Shown in pieces: positions 1 through 13,044 of a stretch of 64,000 nucleotides of DNA; the first letter of the stretch is position 1; every line of letters begins with the position of its first letter. The stretch is from Lucifuga dentata (Eukaryota; Chordata; Actinopteri; Ophidiiformes; Bythitidae): positions 285,501-349,500 of the forward strand of contig VXCM01000265.1 in the NCBI GenBank assembly GCA_014773175.1. The letters are read 5' to 3'. The notes beneath the pieces were generated by a model that had not been told where the DNA came from, made no database searches, and was given only the letters and a program-made list of their open reading frames with translations. A program made the position numbers and the translations under genes.

Positions 1-736
1 AAACAAAACAAAAAAGAAAAAAACAAAAAAAAAGGGGGGGTTTTTTAAAAGCTTTTTTTTCTTCTTTTTTTTTTTTTAAAGGTGTCATTTCTTGGTTACG
101 GTCCTGGCAGATGTCAAGATTTTCACAAGCTAAAATTTGCCATCCTGTCTAATAAAGCATTTTTTTCCGTGTAGCTGTTTAGGTGATGAATAAAAGCCAA
201 ATTCACTCAAAAAGTAACATTACAAAATTACTTTAGACTCCAGAGGGTTTTCCAGCTTTTCTACTCACAGCAGCTCTAACACACAGCATTTTTTGTGTTA
301 TGTAATGGTTCATCCATGTCAGTCTGTTCAGACTTGTTGAAAACTATCTGAGCTGCAGATTTCATCTCAACGCATACTGTACACTGTGAGCTTTTAGCTG
401 TTCTGCTAACCGAGTCTCTTTGGAGTGAAACCTGGCTCTGAGCCACAAAAACTCCATCGTTTGAGTATGACACAGTTAGTGGTGCTTCCTATGGCTATAT
501 TTATGCACTCTGACTGTATCCCCTTTCACTGAAACCCTAACCAGTGGGTGATTTGTCTCCATAAGAGAGTGCCATTTACAAGCAGCCATGCTGGGGTGGG
601 ACCCCGACCAGAGGACTTGTTAATAGCACACATCCACTTCTCACCAGATGCTGTCCAGAGTACAAGCCAGCATATACTGAAAGGCATGTCCAGACCCATT
701 TACTGTGAATCCTGGACTACAATCTTTGAATTTTAA
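1..736. other. Intergenic DNA, gene-free
   Basis: I see no coding exon here. The left edge is low-complexity A-rich and T-rich sequence (about 1-77). A dispersed repeat copy occupies about 101-250. The two short open frames present carry no recognisable motif and are treated as chance. Confidence 0.6.
101..250 (+). repeat. Dispersed repeat family R2, copy 1
   Basis: This segment aligns by eye with 15979-16126. Both carry, in the same order, a 'caagatt..tcataagc/acaagc..aaaattt' block, a 'tgtct' block, an 'aggtga..aaagccaaattca' block and an 'agagggtt' end. It is a diverged pair, and I cannot assign a class. Confidence 0.5.
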
Positions 737-1315
737 AGGACCATACCAGCGATCATGCATGTTTGAGCCAAATATTTGCTACCTGCATATGTTACATTAT
801 TGACAACCAATTTCCAAAAGATAAAAATGTATTTTAGTTTGTCCTGTTATTATTTAAAATCTGTTAATCTTTAAAAATCAAATGTTCAGGTGAGACACCC
901 ACCTTTTCACCTTCTAACATTTATGCACAATTGTAGAAGGCACGATCATTTTAATTTCTTGGGAAAAGTCGTCTTCTCCTGGGACTATATTTCCTGGTGG
1001 AGACATACATCGTCTTCCATGCAGCTCTATGTTGGATCAGTTAAATAAAGATACTTCAACCAAAAAAAAAAAACAAAAAAACCTCAAAGACATGTTCACT
1101 GTGATGGATTATGTATCTCGAGAGTGTTTCAAGTCTCTACAAGTTGATTTTAATAGCGTATTGGAATGAACTTGAAGCTAATGAAAGTTTGGAAGGTAGG
1201 AAAGAAAAACTTAAATTTATCGCTAAAGTCATATATTTTGGGAAATGGTTGTCAGTAAGTGTCTATGGATAGTACATATTTAGGATCAAACATGCACAAT
1301 TGCCGGTATGTTCCT
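737..1315 (-). mobile_element. TTAA-flanked MITE-like element, family R1, copy A
   Basis: About 579 bp. It opens with AGGACCATACCA and closes with the near-complement ending TTCCT, so the ends are inverted repeats of roughly 90 bp. TTAA lies immediately outside both ends (733-736 and 1316-1319), as expected for a TTAA target-site duplication (piggyBac- or Kolobok-type). It has no coding capacity. The interior (a 'caggtga..caccc' block, then a 'ctcctgg..tatattcc' block) runs opposite to copies C and D, so I call it minus relative to them. An A-rich tract is at about 1061-1080. Confidence 0.72.
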
Positions 1316-2052
1316 TTAAAGAATTTAATTTCTTTTTTTCATCTCATGTCATCATATAGTAAAGTATAAAGTATAGCAGATTAGAGTTACTGATATTATA
1401 CAGTAGTTGCATAATATATGCAAACAACTTAATTATACTAACGTGCTCTTAGCTTATTCTAAAAAGGAAATTTGGCAAAGGTTTGATATGAATATAAAAT
1501 GAGCATTAGAGTTAATGATTAAACTACATTAATTAAACATAAAAAATACATAAAACACAGATATTGTGCAAAATAAAACATAAAGATACACAGAAAAAGT
1601 ACAAATATTAAAAATATATTATGTATTTTCTCTGTTGACCAACCCTCAGTAATTTGTCTTTTTTCTTGCCAAAAACATTAAAATGTAAGTCGAGGAAATC
1701 TTAAGAGTTCAGCCAACACCGCTTGTTCTTAATGACATAAAGCCAGATTACTTCATTGTTTACTTACAGTCAAATGTCCAAAGTAATTTTCCTGTCAACT
1801 ATAGGAAGAGTAAAATCATGGAAGACCTTAACTAAAGAAAAACCCTAAATGGTCTTGGTTGGCAGACATTTTTGAACACATTACCCAAAATCAACAGCAA
1901 CTCCGTTAATGGGTCACCAGCAAAACACACTGGCTGACAGACTTCAAGCAGTTGTCAAAGATTACATGTGGATTTGTCATTGCAGTGTTATAGCCTACGG
2001 TTAAAATGTATGTAATGTATACTCCATGAGAACTACCTGTCATGATATTTAA

Positions 2053-2190
2053 AGGACCATTCCAGTTATTTTGCATGTTTGAGCCCAATAAATACTACCC
2101 ACATACACATTACTGCCAACTATTTTCCAAAAACTAAAACAAAATCAAATGTTCAGGTGATATACCCACCTTAAAATTCAATGTTTTCTT
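2053..2190 (-). mobile_element. R1 MITE, copy B (truncated)
   Basis: TTAA (2049-2052) is followed by AGGACCATTCCAG and the family's first 140 bp or so, ending near the 'cccaccttaaaattcaatg' block. The right half is missing, so this is a fragment. Confidence 0.6.
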
Positions 2191-2261
2191 CACTTAATTT
2201 GTGATATTCCTTAAATTACATTAGTTTTAGTCGTCATAAAGTTTAATACTTGTATAGATTT

Positions 2262-3345
2262 ACAGTGTTGGAAGAAGAACACAAATGTTAGGTAAGAGTA
2301 CTAACACTACAAGGGAAAAAAAATTCCATTATAAATAAAAGGAGTTTATTCAAACTGAACTTAAGTAAATAGATATTGGCAGCAAAAAAGTATCAAAATT
2401 AGAATGGTCAAATGTGATACTTACAATCCTCAAATTTGTAGACAGTGAAATAATGAAACTAACCAAAACCGGAGGTACAAAATGATTTTTGTGCTTTCTG
2501 GTCAGTTACAGGATTACATGCTCCTCTAGAGCTTCTTCAACTCTTTTACACTGAAAAAAGTTGTGGATAATGTGTCACCAAACTAAAGCACAAGGTTGCA
2601 ATGTTCCTAAGTTTGACATTATTGAGATACAGGATTGTTTTGTGCTTAAAGGACCATACCACCCATTTTGCATATTTGAGCCTAATATATTCAGTTTTCA
2701 TACACATAAGGTTACTGACAATCATTTCCCAAAGCATACTACTGGAACGGGGAGTTTAAAAAATTTTCCTACCTTCCAGACCGCCATTGGTTTCAGTTCA
2801 TTCTGGTACGCTATTAAAATCAATTTGTTGATACTTGAAACACTCTTGGGATAGGTAATCCATCAAAGTGAATAACAGGTATTTTCAAAGTTACATAATT
2901 TTAGCTTTTAAGTTCAATAAAAAGTGTGGAGTGAATGTATGTCTCCACCAGGGAATATAGTCTCAAAAGAAGACTTGTGTTTATCAAAAAATTTTAACGG
3001 CCGAGACTTCATTAGGCTGCGTAACTATTAGCAGGTGAAACATTGATTTTTAAGGTGGGTGTATTGCTTGAATATTTGATTTGGAAAGATTAAGAGATTT
3101 TGCAAAATATCAGGAAAGCTGAAATACGGTTTTATCCTTTGGGAAATGATTGTCAGTAACGTAACATGTATGAAAATTGAATAATATTAGGCTCAAACAT
3201 GCAAAATGGGTGGTATGGTCCTTTACTGCAAAATATTAATCCACTAAAGTGACTAGTAACTACAGCAGGCAAATAAACATAGTAAAGTAAAAAGCAGAAA
3301 ACCTACCGAATCAGAAATACTCAAGTATGTTCAATTAAAGGTTAC
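2262..3345 (+). repeat. Dispersed repeat R4, copy 1, interrupted by an R1 MITE
   Basis: It begins 'gttggaagaagaac' and carries the 'cttaagtaaa' and 'gtatcaaaatt' blocks up to about 2640. It resumes after the inserted R1 element at about 3227 with the 'ctagtaacta', 'aaataaacatagtaaagtaaaaagca' and 'atactcaagta' blocks seen in copies 11753-12412 and 51640-52272. From memory this resembles a very common teleost dispersed repeat full of AAGTA motifs. It is non-coding. Confidence 0.6.
2650..3222 (+). mobile_element. R1 MITE, copy C, inserted in R4
   Basis: 573 bp with inverted terminal repeats (AGGACCATACCA at the left, TGGTATGGTCCT at the right). The flanks are TTAA (2646-2649) and TTAC (3223-3226), the latter probably a decayed TTAA. 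R4 sequence continues on both sides, so this is an insertion into an older repeat. Confidence 0.72.
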
Positions 3346-4396
3346 AGGAGATGAGCGTCTGACCTTTTACGAGGTCATCCTACATTTCCTCATATATGGG
3401 GACAAATACTGTAAGTGGACACTCTTTAAATTCACCAAGACCTCTGAGGGCCATCTAAGCTAGACACCATATGCCACTCTTCACGAGTAGATCAATTTGG
3501 GAACTCTCTCTCTCTCTCTTGATGTAATTGCCCTCCATTTCATAAAACAAGATTTATTGAAAATCAGATCCCAGGTTATGGGCCCTGATGACAGCAAAAG
3601 AAAAAAATGCAGAATTTACTGTCTGCTTTTACAGCCGGATTTCAGAAATAATTGTTGCGGGACATGACGGTAAGTTAGCAGTTATAAACCTGTCCTCCAT
3701 ATAAATTACCTAATCAGGAGATCCCAGTGGTTATATAAATTGAGGCACTCATTCGTCTTCAATGGCCTGTGTGTGCATATAAAACCACAACGACCATCAT
3801 ATACTTCACAGGAAAGGGGATAGCCGTTGCTGTTTACAGAGTTAGAGGGAAATGGATGACTTTTGCATGCTCAATCAACTGTGAAATGTCCATTTAATCA
3901 TCCCCAGAAACCCCCCTGGTTTATTTGTGCTGCAGCACAGATTTACATTTCCAAACATCCCCCATATTAATCATTACTTCATCACGCCCTCCAACTGACA
4001 AGAAGCATAAACCACCTCAGTGTACTGCCCTGTCGACTAATGTGTGTATGCTTCTGTCTAAGTGTGTGTATGTGTACGGGTGTGCGTGAGCATTTGTGAG
4101 CACTGTGAGTGTGTGTGGGTGTGTGTCAAGGAAAAACCTGTCCTTTGATTCACTCAGCACTCACTGTGTCCAGCAGAAATATTGAGTTTTAGTGGCAGGA
4201 TTGCATTTNTTTTTTTTTTTTTTTGTCCTAAGAGAGTTTTTGAAATACAACTTTTCAGGCCGGGGAAGCCAAAAGGGAGTCAGTCACATGTACTTTTCTT
4301 CTAGAGGGGAAATCGTGATGATTGATCTCATTTTTCTGGAAGCAACATTAAAGGTAAACGCATGAAGTAAAAATGTCAGATATTATCGAACTGGTT
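3346..4396. other. Intergenic DNA with short simple repeats
   Basis: No coding exon is seen. It holds a short CT run (about 3504-3520), a TG-rich stretch (about 4040-4128) and a T-run with a single N at 4209. Confidence 0.5.
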
Positions 4397-4400
4397 TTAA

Positions 4401-4993
4401 AGGACCATCCTGGTGATTTTGCATGTTTGAGCTCAATAAATACAACTCGCATTCATGTTGCATTACTGTCAACCATTTTCCAAAACATATGACAGGAGTG
4501 GTAAATTTTCAAATAGTTTTCCCACCTTCCAGGCAGCCATTGCTTTCAGCTCATTCCAGTATGCTACAAAAATCAACTTGTAGAGACTTGAAACATGCTT
4601 GAGATAGGTAATCCATCACAGCAAAGAAAATGTCTCTTCAATGTTTTTTGTTGAAGTAATGTAATTTTAGCATTTCAACATGGAGCTACACAAGAAAATG
4701 TATGTCTCCACCAAGGAATATAGTCCCTGAAGAAAACTGCTTTTACCAAGAAATTAAAATGACCATACCATCTCCAATTGTATCTAAGTATTAGCAGCTG
4801 AAAACATTGAATTTAAAATTCAGTGGTGGGTGTATCACCTGAACATTTGATTTAGAAAGTTTAGGGGATTTGGCAAAATAACACAAAAACTAAAATACAG
4901 TTTTATCTTTTGGAAAAATGGTTGGCAATAACATAATGGGTATGCAGGTAGTACCTATTGATCTAAAACATGCAAAATCACCAGTGTGGTCCT
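4401..4993 (+). mobile_element. R1 MITE, copy D (best preserved)
   Basis: 593 bp with TTAA on both sides (4397-4400 and 4994-4997). The left end AGGACCATCCTGGTGATTTT and the right end, read in reverse complement (AGGACCACACTGGTGATTTT), match closely and stay alignable for about 90 bp, into an 'accatttttccaaaa' block. The interior has no open frame. This copy gives the clearest view of the family's structure. Confidence 0.78.
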
Positions 4994-5783
4994 TTAAAAT
5001 AATCAAAATGCTGTGGGCTTCAACAAAAGTGAAGACTTGATGTCAGCGTTTTTTGCGTCCCGGTTTATCCTCAGTCTGACTGAGTGATTTACACCGCAGT
5101 AGTTACCCTGGCAGATCCACTCTACCTGCCACCATAATGAAATTCAGGACATTTCACCATCAACAATGAATCCTTCATAAAAGAGTGAAGTATGAGTTTA
5201 TCACCCTGGATGAGAAGCATGTTATATTTGCCACTTTAAACAAGACGAATGGGTCACTCCGCCATTTACATTCTCATACATTTTTATGACTCTGCCATGA
5301 AGTGAATTTGATCTATTGGTAACAAGATAAATGATGGGCATAAAGCTTTGGCAGCTCTGACTTTAAACAATCTTTCATTTGATGCCAGTCTTTTACTTTT
5401 ACATGACGCACTGTCTGTCTTTGCAACCTTGTGCTCAAATAGCTAGTGTCCCCTTTTCATTAATAGGATGACTAGAATTTGGGTTACAATTTTTCGTTTT
5501 GAGTAATAGTTTGACCTCCAACAATGCAAAAAAAAAAGAATTTGTTCAACCTCATACATGGAGACGTTCAGCCAACCATGGGAGTTTGCTATGTAGTAGC
5601 ATGAAAAACAGCTGAAAACTTCACTTTGCAGACCCGTTCAACGATTTTTTTTTTTCTTTTGGAGCATTTGGGTGTGGAATTCCAGTACGACAGAAAGTTT
5701 GGTTGCAGGAAATATCCACTGTCGAAGAGTGATGGAGGACGGTGAATGGAGCTGTCTGAGAGGTTAAAATGATTGAAGAAGAC

Positions 5784-5788
<5 letters not shown>

Positions 5789-5824
<36 letters not shown>
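5789..5824. repeat. (CT)n microsatellite
   Basis: An uninterrupted CT dinucleotide run of 36 bp. Confidence 0.95.
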
Positions 5825-5827
<3 letters not shown>

Positions 5828-8800
5828 CCCTTCTTCTCCTTTCTCCTGTTCTTTATGTCCCATTACTTTAAACATGGCGCTGGCTGATTGAAACTTTTCA
5901 ACACAATAATCCGTCTCTGTCATGCAGACGAGACTTTTACCTGTATGGACAGCAGATTAAAAATCTTCCCGTCAGAGCACCATGGATGGATCCTTGTGGA
6001 GACCTCAGCACCTCTTAGCTGTAATCTGAAAACAGATTTGGCCCATTTAGTTACCAGTGAGCAAGGCTGTTGCAGCGCAGACATAATGATGCATCACCTG
6101 GTCCGACCTCCACTTTCACTGCAAAATATTACTGGCACCTTTTCTCCATGGCGACTTCTGATTGAACCTGATGACAGCGAAGCAAACTAGTACGTGCATT
6201 TACAGCGCCGTGCCGGTGGGGTTTGAAGATTGACACTATATGCCAACATGTGGATCCACACATGACAACAGACGAAGACAAAGACAAATGCAGCACGTTT
6301 TGGAGAAGAAGCGTTCATCTTCGTTTGTGTAAGCAATGGTGAAGTCATCCTTTGAAAGACAGCCCTTGAGAAAGACGCGGGGAAGAGAAACAGGAAGTAC
6401 AACAGAGGGTCTTTGTCTGGCTATCTACAAAGAGGCCTGCAATTTACACCCTAATGGACGACGCCATTGCTGCAAGAGGCAGTACCATTCTAAGGGAGAC
6501 AGGGAAAGGAGAGAGAGGGAAAGAGCTCCATCATGGAAAAGGGAGCTCCTGTCTGCTGCAGTGGTCCGGGACAAAGCTGAGAGCTCCCAGACGCCCTGTA
6601 TGATTAATGACTTATGGCCACACTGTGTGGAAGCCTGGTAATTAGCTACAGGCTGATTAAAGACAAGTAAACTTCTGCTGATAACCCGATTCTGTTTCTC
6701 CCCAGCGCCGACACTGGCATGTGGAAGCTCTTACTGCCAGGGTTGCAAGAAACAGACCAACGTTGAGTATGATGAATGTAGTCTCCAACAGGCGTATACA
6801 GGCTCTAATTTAAAACTATTTAGCGTGTGACATATTGGCATTGTGCTCTCTCTGTCTCCCTCCGTTCATGTTAGTGGTTTGCGGCGCCGTCCAAGTTTCA
6901 GAGGGCTGTTGTTTTGAGTCTGCGCCTGGCATATTCATGACTAAAGTTTTGTGCTGGCTCCCTCCTTTCGCTCCCCTGGTATTTTCTCTCTTCATAGATT
7001 TTGTTCCAAACATTTGCATTTTCAATATTAGTGAACAAGGATGGTGGCAGTCTGCCACGGAAATTTATCAAGTACCAAATTTTACAGTTCTGGCTATCCA
7101 ACTCTGAGATGGGAGAACTAACGCTGGGCCAGGAAACAGACAGCATTACTCTGGATTTACCTTAAGAAACAAACTTTAAGCTGAATTCGTTTAGACATGA
7201 AAAGGATGAAAAGGCCTCCAAATTCTCCACCAGCAGCCAAACAACCCACAAAAGCATCCAAAGTCTTGTCTCTGTATTTTCATGGGGCGGGGCTATTCCC
7301 CTAAGGTAAACAGATGGAGCAAAAGAATAATGGATAGCAACATTAAATAAAGCTGATGTCAGTTGTTTTGCAGTCGAGCTTAGAGAGTCTGCAGATACTG
7401 AAATTAGTTTAGTCACTGTTACTTGATAAATACTATGCACTGTCATCATCCTATCCTGATGGGGATGTAATGTCATAACAAGATGTTATGCAACAGATGT
7501 AGCCATTTCTCCTCTAAAAATGTAAGACTAACATTCAGGACAAACGCCAGCTTTCCAGTGGGCAGCTAATCGTGCAATGCAATTTGTCTGTGGCGAGTGA
7601 TAGATGGGCTATTCTTGAAATAAAATACAGTGTGTGTGAGGGTCTCTGGTAGGGAAAGGACAGTGCCACAGGACAGCTGTATGTGGGCTGAGATGAGATG
7701 CCCAGCCACCCACTCCCTCTCCTTTTATCACCCCCCTCATAATTAGGTTGGTTAACATACTGCCGTGTATGCAGTCATATTGACTCAAAGCTTAATCACA
7801 TTACTATTGAGTTCTCGTCCCTGCTTGCCCCAGGTGACACTTGTAAGTCCAGAGTTATGGCCCTAACCTATAGGAGGAAATTAGCTGTGGACACAAGTTT
7901 GTTCTTGTTCTCCACCCTCTGTGTGAAAATATTTAGCAAGCAGGGCGGGCGACAACTCTGTGAGAAATGGAAGGGGGAGCACAATGTTCTACATAGAGCG
8001 CCAGTCTGAGACATGAAAAATGCAGGAAGAGCAGAAAGAGGTGCAGCTTGTGTTAGTTTGGCTGGCAGTCCATTAGGCCTGATAGACATTTCACTTACCA
8101 AAGTCAAATATAACAGTCTAGTATTCATTAATACTAGCAGGGGCTGAGGAATCAAACCCACCATCTGCTTAAAACGACAGTATAATCTACAACTCATGAT
8201 TAGGTCTAAGGAGCGGAATTTCACTTTAATCTTTTTCAGGGCTTGAAATTTCCATCTGCACTGTGCGGCATATCATTTTTCTTCAAGACAAATGTGCTGT
8301 TTTTCATGCTCCAAAATTAGATCATAAGAAAACGATTAATCATGTCATGGCCTCGGAAAGGAAACAAAGATCTGATTTTCTTCTCTTCTCTCTCTCTCTC
8401 TCTCCCCCTCTCCACCAATGCCTCTCCCCTTTCCTCACCTCTTCTGTTTCTTCCCCTTTCATCCCCTCTCTGAGACCTTCCCCTCCCCACCTCCTTCCTC
8501 TATCTCTTATTCTCTCTCTCTCTCTCTGTTCTCTCGCTCTATTTTCACCCATGTTCTGGACAGCATTCCTGAACCATATCTTCTTCCCTGTCTTCATGCG
8601 AGTGAGTTACATTTTTCCTTAATCTCTGCCCTGACATCAAAAGAAAGGATATGTAGGTTTGATGATTAATATGAAATGATGAGGCGTCTTCAATTATCAT
8701 AGCCTTCCCTGCACTCCTCCGCCCTCCCTACGGCGGCGAACAACAGATGGCGGCCTGTTTGTATGTGACACCACAGCCGAATCTAAACTGGGAAGAGTGC

Positions 8801-8939
8801 AAGTCACCAGGACTGCAAATTAGTGAGGCCACACAACTGTCAGGTGCTGGCCTCCACTGACAGTTGTAGCCCATTACGGGAACATTGATGTTTTCACAGT
8901 GTGACAAAAAGGATTCCTTTTTTCCCTCTCCTTACAGAG

Positions 8940-9250
8940 GACCTGTCTGTCAGCCAGCTCTCAAGTCATAACAAATCACTGGCACTCAGCTGAGGCTGAG
9001 CATTGGGAGCGTCAGGGGAAGATAAATGACCTGCAGGCCTTTGAAGTGCTTTGGCAGTTCAGATGGCTCGGCGGCGCTGACAGAGAAATATACACAACAG
9101 CGTAACCAATAATGAGAACATTAAACATTCCTGCCTCCTGACAGGCTGACAGGAAAGCCCAGCCTGGCATCAATCATCTTCCAAAGCATAACCTTGACAA
9201 TTAGTCTCCTCTCTGCCTCTAGCTCTCACCCCTCGCTCTCCAGACTCCAA
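8940..9250. promoter_or_regulatory. Candidate conserved non-coding element
   Basis: High-complexity sequence with no repeat similarity inside the window. It contains ATCAATCA, CCAATAATGAG and CAATTAG homeodomain/TALE-like sites close together. Calling it an enhancer is inference; conservation cannot be tested here. Confidence 0.22.
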
Positions 9251-9640
9251 TACCCAGACTGCACTAGCTGCCAGGCTCAAGGCGAATATGATGGCGGGTG
9301 AGGATGACAGCAGAGAGGAAGGGGAGAAAAGAATGAGGGCCACAATCAGTGGACTGAGACAGATTCCCTATCTGTGTATGTAGGTGACAGTGGATGTGGG
9401 TCCAAACATCTAAACATGTCAGGGCATCACATGGGATTAATGGTGTCATCTGAGCCAGAGAATCTGACTTCCTTTCATTTTTCATTCACCTCATCCTCAC
9501 TGTCCTCTTTTGACATACCAGCTTTACACAAAGAATTGCATACAACATATGATCAGATTCTCCTGTAGATGTTCATGAATATACTGTGTATGTCCAGGTT
9601 TATATACAGATGACACCCTGACACCCTTACATACCCATGA

Positions 9641-11752
9641 TACACAAATAATGAAAAATTATTTTTTTCATTTAGTCAAGTTTTATTATTGTTGTTATTA
9701 TTATTATTAGTAGTAGTAGTAGTAGTATATTAGCATTTAGCATAGTACAGTATTAAACAGTATAATCAAGGATGACAGTAATAGTAAATGAAAATGATAA
9801 TACTGAATTTAAAATTTAAAGTACAAAAGAGTTACACAAAAAAAATAACAAAATACAAGGAAAACTAAGCTGAAATTAAAGCTAAACAGCCTGCAAAGCA
9901 TTTCTCTACCATTATTTCTTTTTACATATATGCTAGCATCTGCGCTACTTGCAATACATAAGACATGCAATAATATTGATTTGTAAAATTATAGGTGGGG
10001 ATCTCGTCAACTTTACAAATTTGAAATGTATCCTGTCTGAAATTAACGGACTACAAATATTTTTGTTATCTGAATAATTAAATTTAATGGTTTCTTTTAA
10101 CACAAGCAAACTGTAATGCATTTCAAAGCTAATCTGTACAACAATTTCATACATCTTTCCAAACATGCACATCTCCCAATAATAAGAACTGAAACAGCAG
10201 GAGCAGGCAAAGTCCCCCATCCATACCTTTTCTGAGTACAGTATTTCACTTGTGTTTCCTCCATTAAACATTTGCATGTAAATCAACACAGACAAGCTGA
10301 CCCCCAAAATGTTTATGTTCTCCAGTTTCCAGCACTTGTGCGCAGCTCTGGCCGAACATTTTGTTACCGCACCAGAAGAGATGATTTATGTGGAATGAAG
10401 ACATTTCCCCTTTGACTAGCACATTTGCGAAAAGGTATGTCAAGGATGTGAGGCGCAGAGTACAGGCAACCTTTCAAGAGAGTATTTTTTACCCGCTTAT
10501 TGGAAGAGCAATAAATATCTGGGCGACAGGGCCTTCTCATGGTTACAAAGCTTACCTGCAACTGAGCTGGATAATTAGCAGGCCCTGAAGATGATGTACG
10601 ACTTTCATTACCCTTTGGGACGGGGCAGACTAAATGAGGACACAGCTAATTGCCGTGCAAAGCAGTTTGGCATGATGGGGAAAAATGCAGTCTCTCTCTC
10701 TCTCTCTCCCTCTCTCTCTCTCTGTTGAAAAAAGGAGGCCCTGTTGCGGTTGTGGGGCTGTGATCTCCCTCCCCTTCCTACCTTGCTGCCCGCAGGAGTT
10801 CACTGACTGTCCATAAATCAGGAGCTGCTTACAGCTGAAACTACCCTGAGTCATCAACATGCAATAAGCTGAGTGACAGATTCCATCCTGACTACATTAG
10901 CCTCTCAGTTCAAACAGACTTTTCCTCTTCCCTGTCTCTCTCTCCCTCTCTCTCTCGCTCACACACACACACACATCTTGAACTTCTTAGAAATCTAAAA
11001 CCATCCAGGCACGGTGAGTGTAAAACAAAAGCTAGTATAATCATAAGATCTCCCTCTCTGCCAAGTGTTCGAGGATAGAAAAAGAGTGTGTGCATGTGTG
11101 TTTCAGAAAGAGAGAGAGAGAGAGGGAGAGAGAGTGGGTGGGTGGGGNGGGGGCTATAAGTGGGAACAAAAAAAGTGTTTCCAGAACCAGCCCCTCTCAG
11201 GAGTTCCAGTGGTGGAAGCTAATGTCTAAAATGGTGGGGTTAAGTATGTTGGCATCCATTACAACGACAAAGCCTTGCACTCCCGCTGACATGCCAATTC
11301 AATTGAAGCAAGCTTCTCATTCATTATGGGATAGTGGGAGAGTGGAGTGGTGGAGGGTTTTCGGGTGGAGGAGGGGTGGGGGGTAAATGGCACACAGTGT
11401 AACTAATTGCAACTTTCCTGATGGGATTTTAACTCTTGAACCGACGCTTGGTGTCCTCTTGATGGAATCTAACTTTCCCACATCTGTCTTTATCCACATT
11501 TCAACAGCTGGATGTTTTAAAGCACGCAAAGTTTCAAGTTATCGTCATGTGACCTGCGGTTAACCCCAATCTAGTTTAATTGAAAATACAGAGTATAGAA
11601 CAAATATGCAACTTACTGTTGATAAATCACGTTTAGTTGCCAAATGACATGAATTTAATGGCCATCCATGATTTTTTAATGGCAGCTATATATTATGGTT
11701 AACAGCTCCAGACAGATTTAAAATTCTAGAGGCATTAGTACCTAATTATTGC
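9641..11752. other. Intergenic DNA with simple repeats
   Basis: It holds a (TTA/TAG)n tract (about 9685-9728), AT-rich DNA to about 10310, complex sequence at 10330-10680, CT runs (10690-10723), CT/CA runs (10936-10974), a GA run (11106-11134) and G-rich tracts (11135-11153 and 11354-11384). The minus-strand open frame at 9945-10307 has no recognisable domain and I do not call it a gene. Confidence 0.5.
10330..10680. promoter_or_regulatory. Candidate conserved non-coding element
   Basis: Unique, base-balanced sequence with GATAATTAGC and CAGCTAATTGCCG homeodomain-like cores and no repeat character, between AT-rich and CT-rich low-complexity DNA. This is suggestive only. Confidence 0.2.
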
Positions 11753-12412
11753 CAGTGGTGGAAGAAGTGTCAAATCTATAATAGTAGTAAAATCACAATA
11801 AATAAAAAAAAAAAAGCTCTATTACAAATAAAGCTCAAAAATCAGTGTAAAGGGGACATACTGGGAATTCATAAAACACAGTACCAGACACACCACACCA
11901 ACCTCCTGTGCGCCAGACTCCCATGTGTGGATCTGTTATCTCTCTTAATACTAGTGTCAATCTCTTAAAATGCAGAGCTCAAAAGCAGATAATTCAGATT
12001 TCCTTTGCATACTGCAGAGTATACTGTCAAATTTACAAACTGGTTGGCAGCAAAAGATGCATCCAGTAACCTGAGGCTAGCAAGCAAGTGTTTGGCTAAC
12101 ATCTGCCGTGTTAAAACGCAACATAATATGACATTCTTGAGATGATGTCTAAAATGTTTTTTGCCACTGAGCTAAAAGAAGGCAGAGATACAAGGTTTTT
12201 ATCTGTCAATTGCTAAATTTTACATCTACAATCATAATCTGCAACGTAACTAGTAACAGCAGCTGCCTATGAGTAAAACCAACTGTATTTTCCTCTGAAA
12301 TTGTCAAAAGTACAAAGTACCACAAAATTGAGATACTCATGATAAGCACAAGTATTTCTACTGTACATTGGACAGCACAGTACTTGGAAAAAATGTACTC
12401 AGCTGATTATTG
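11753..12412 (+). repeat. Dispersed repeat R4, copy 2 (near full length)
   Basis: It starts 'agtggtggaagaagtg', passes the 'attacaaataaagctc' block and a diverged middle, then 'aatctgcaacgtaactagtaac', 'cctctgaaat' and 'gagatactcatga', and ends near 'cagtacttgg'. Block order equals the copies at 2262-3345 (once the R1 insert is removed) and 51640-52272. Confidence 0.6.
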
Positions 12413-13044
12413 TAAATGCAACATTATCATAATTTGTCACAATAAATGTCAAAATAGTAATTTGCAATCAATTTGATCAGATTTATACTTTTTTGATGTG
12501 ACACCTCTTCAGTGCTTTCCCCTCAATTAAACAAATTTTCATTATTTTACATTCTAATGGGGGTCAGTTCACACATAATCGCCGCTGCCCTTTTCTTCAA
12601 TGATGCCAAAAGACCTATAAAATACAGACAGGCAGCTCTATCACCAAATGATTTTGTCAGCCATGAACTTAATTTACTTCAGTTGAAGAAGCAATCTGGA
12701 GTTGATTAATTCCCTCCCAGCACAGCGAACAAGGTCTTTTTCAAACTATTTCACCTCTCAGGGATGAAGCAATAGCTTCCTGCACCGTGTGTCAGCTTGT
12801 GGAGCATCGCTAACCTCAGACAGACACACAAAGGCTTTTGAGCTGTCAGGAGGGGTTTCAGTGTGTTCGGTCACCTGTGCCCATCTGGACTTGAAAGGCA
12901 GAGGTACAGTGAGGTTTGGATCCAGACGAGGCGTTCAGTCCAGTGATGAGGAGGTCTGGTTACTTTGTCAGAAATAATCCTAAACAACTGGCTGGACCCG
13001 TCTATAAAGTTTTCTAGAATTTTCTAGTTTGTTTTGTTCGGTAT

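Larger units (their letters stand above)
4998..9640. other. Intergenic DNA, gene-free, several CT microsatellites
   Basis: No exon is supported. It holds CT runs at 5789-5824, 8386-8403 and 8508-8526. Complex unique sequence at about 8940-9250 is a candidate conserved element. Open frames of 70-120 codons on both strands show no domain and overlap simple repeats. Confidence 0.5.

Noticed and set aside
9945..10307. 120-codon minus-strand open frame as a retroelement or gene piece
   Set aside because: It lies in AT-rich DNA and I could not match it to any reverse-transcriptase or other motif.
7730..10980. CRISPR array or bacterial operon signals
   Set aside because: Repeats here are simple dinucleotide tracts without regular spacers, and the window is clearly eukaryotic.
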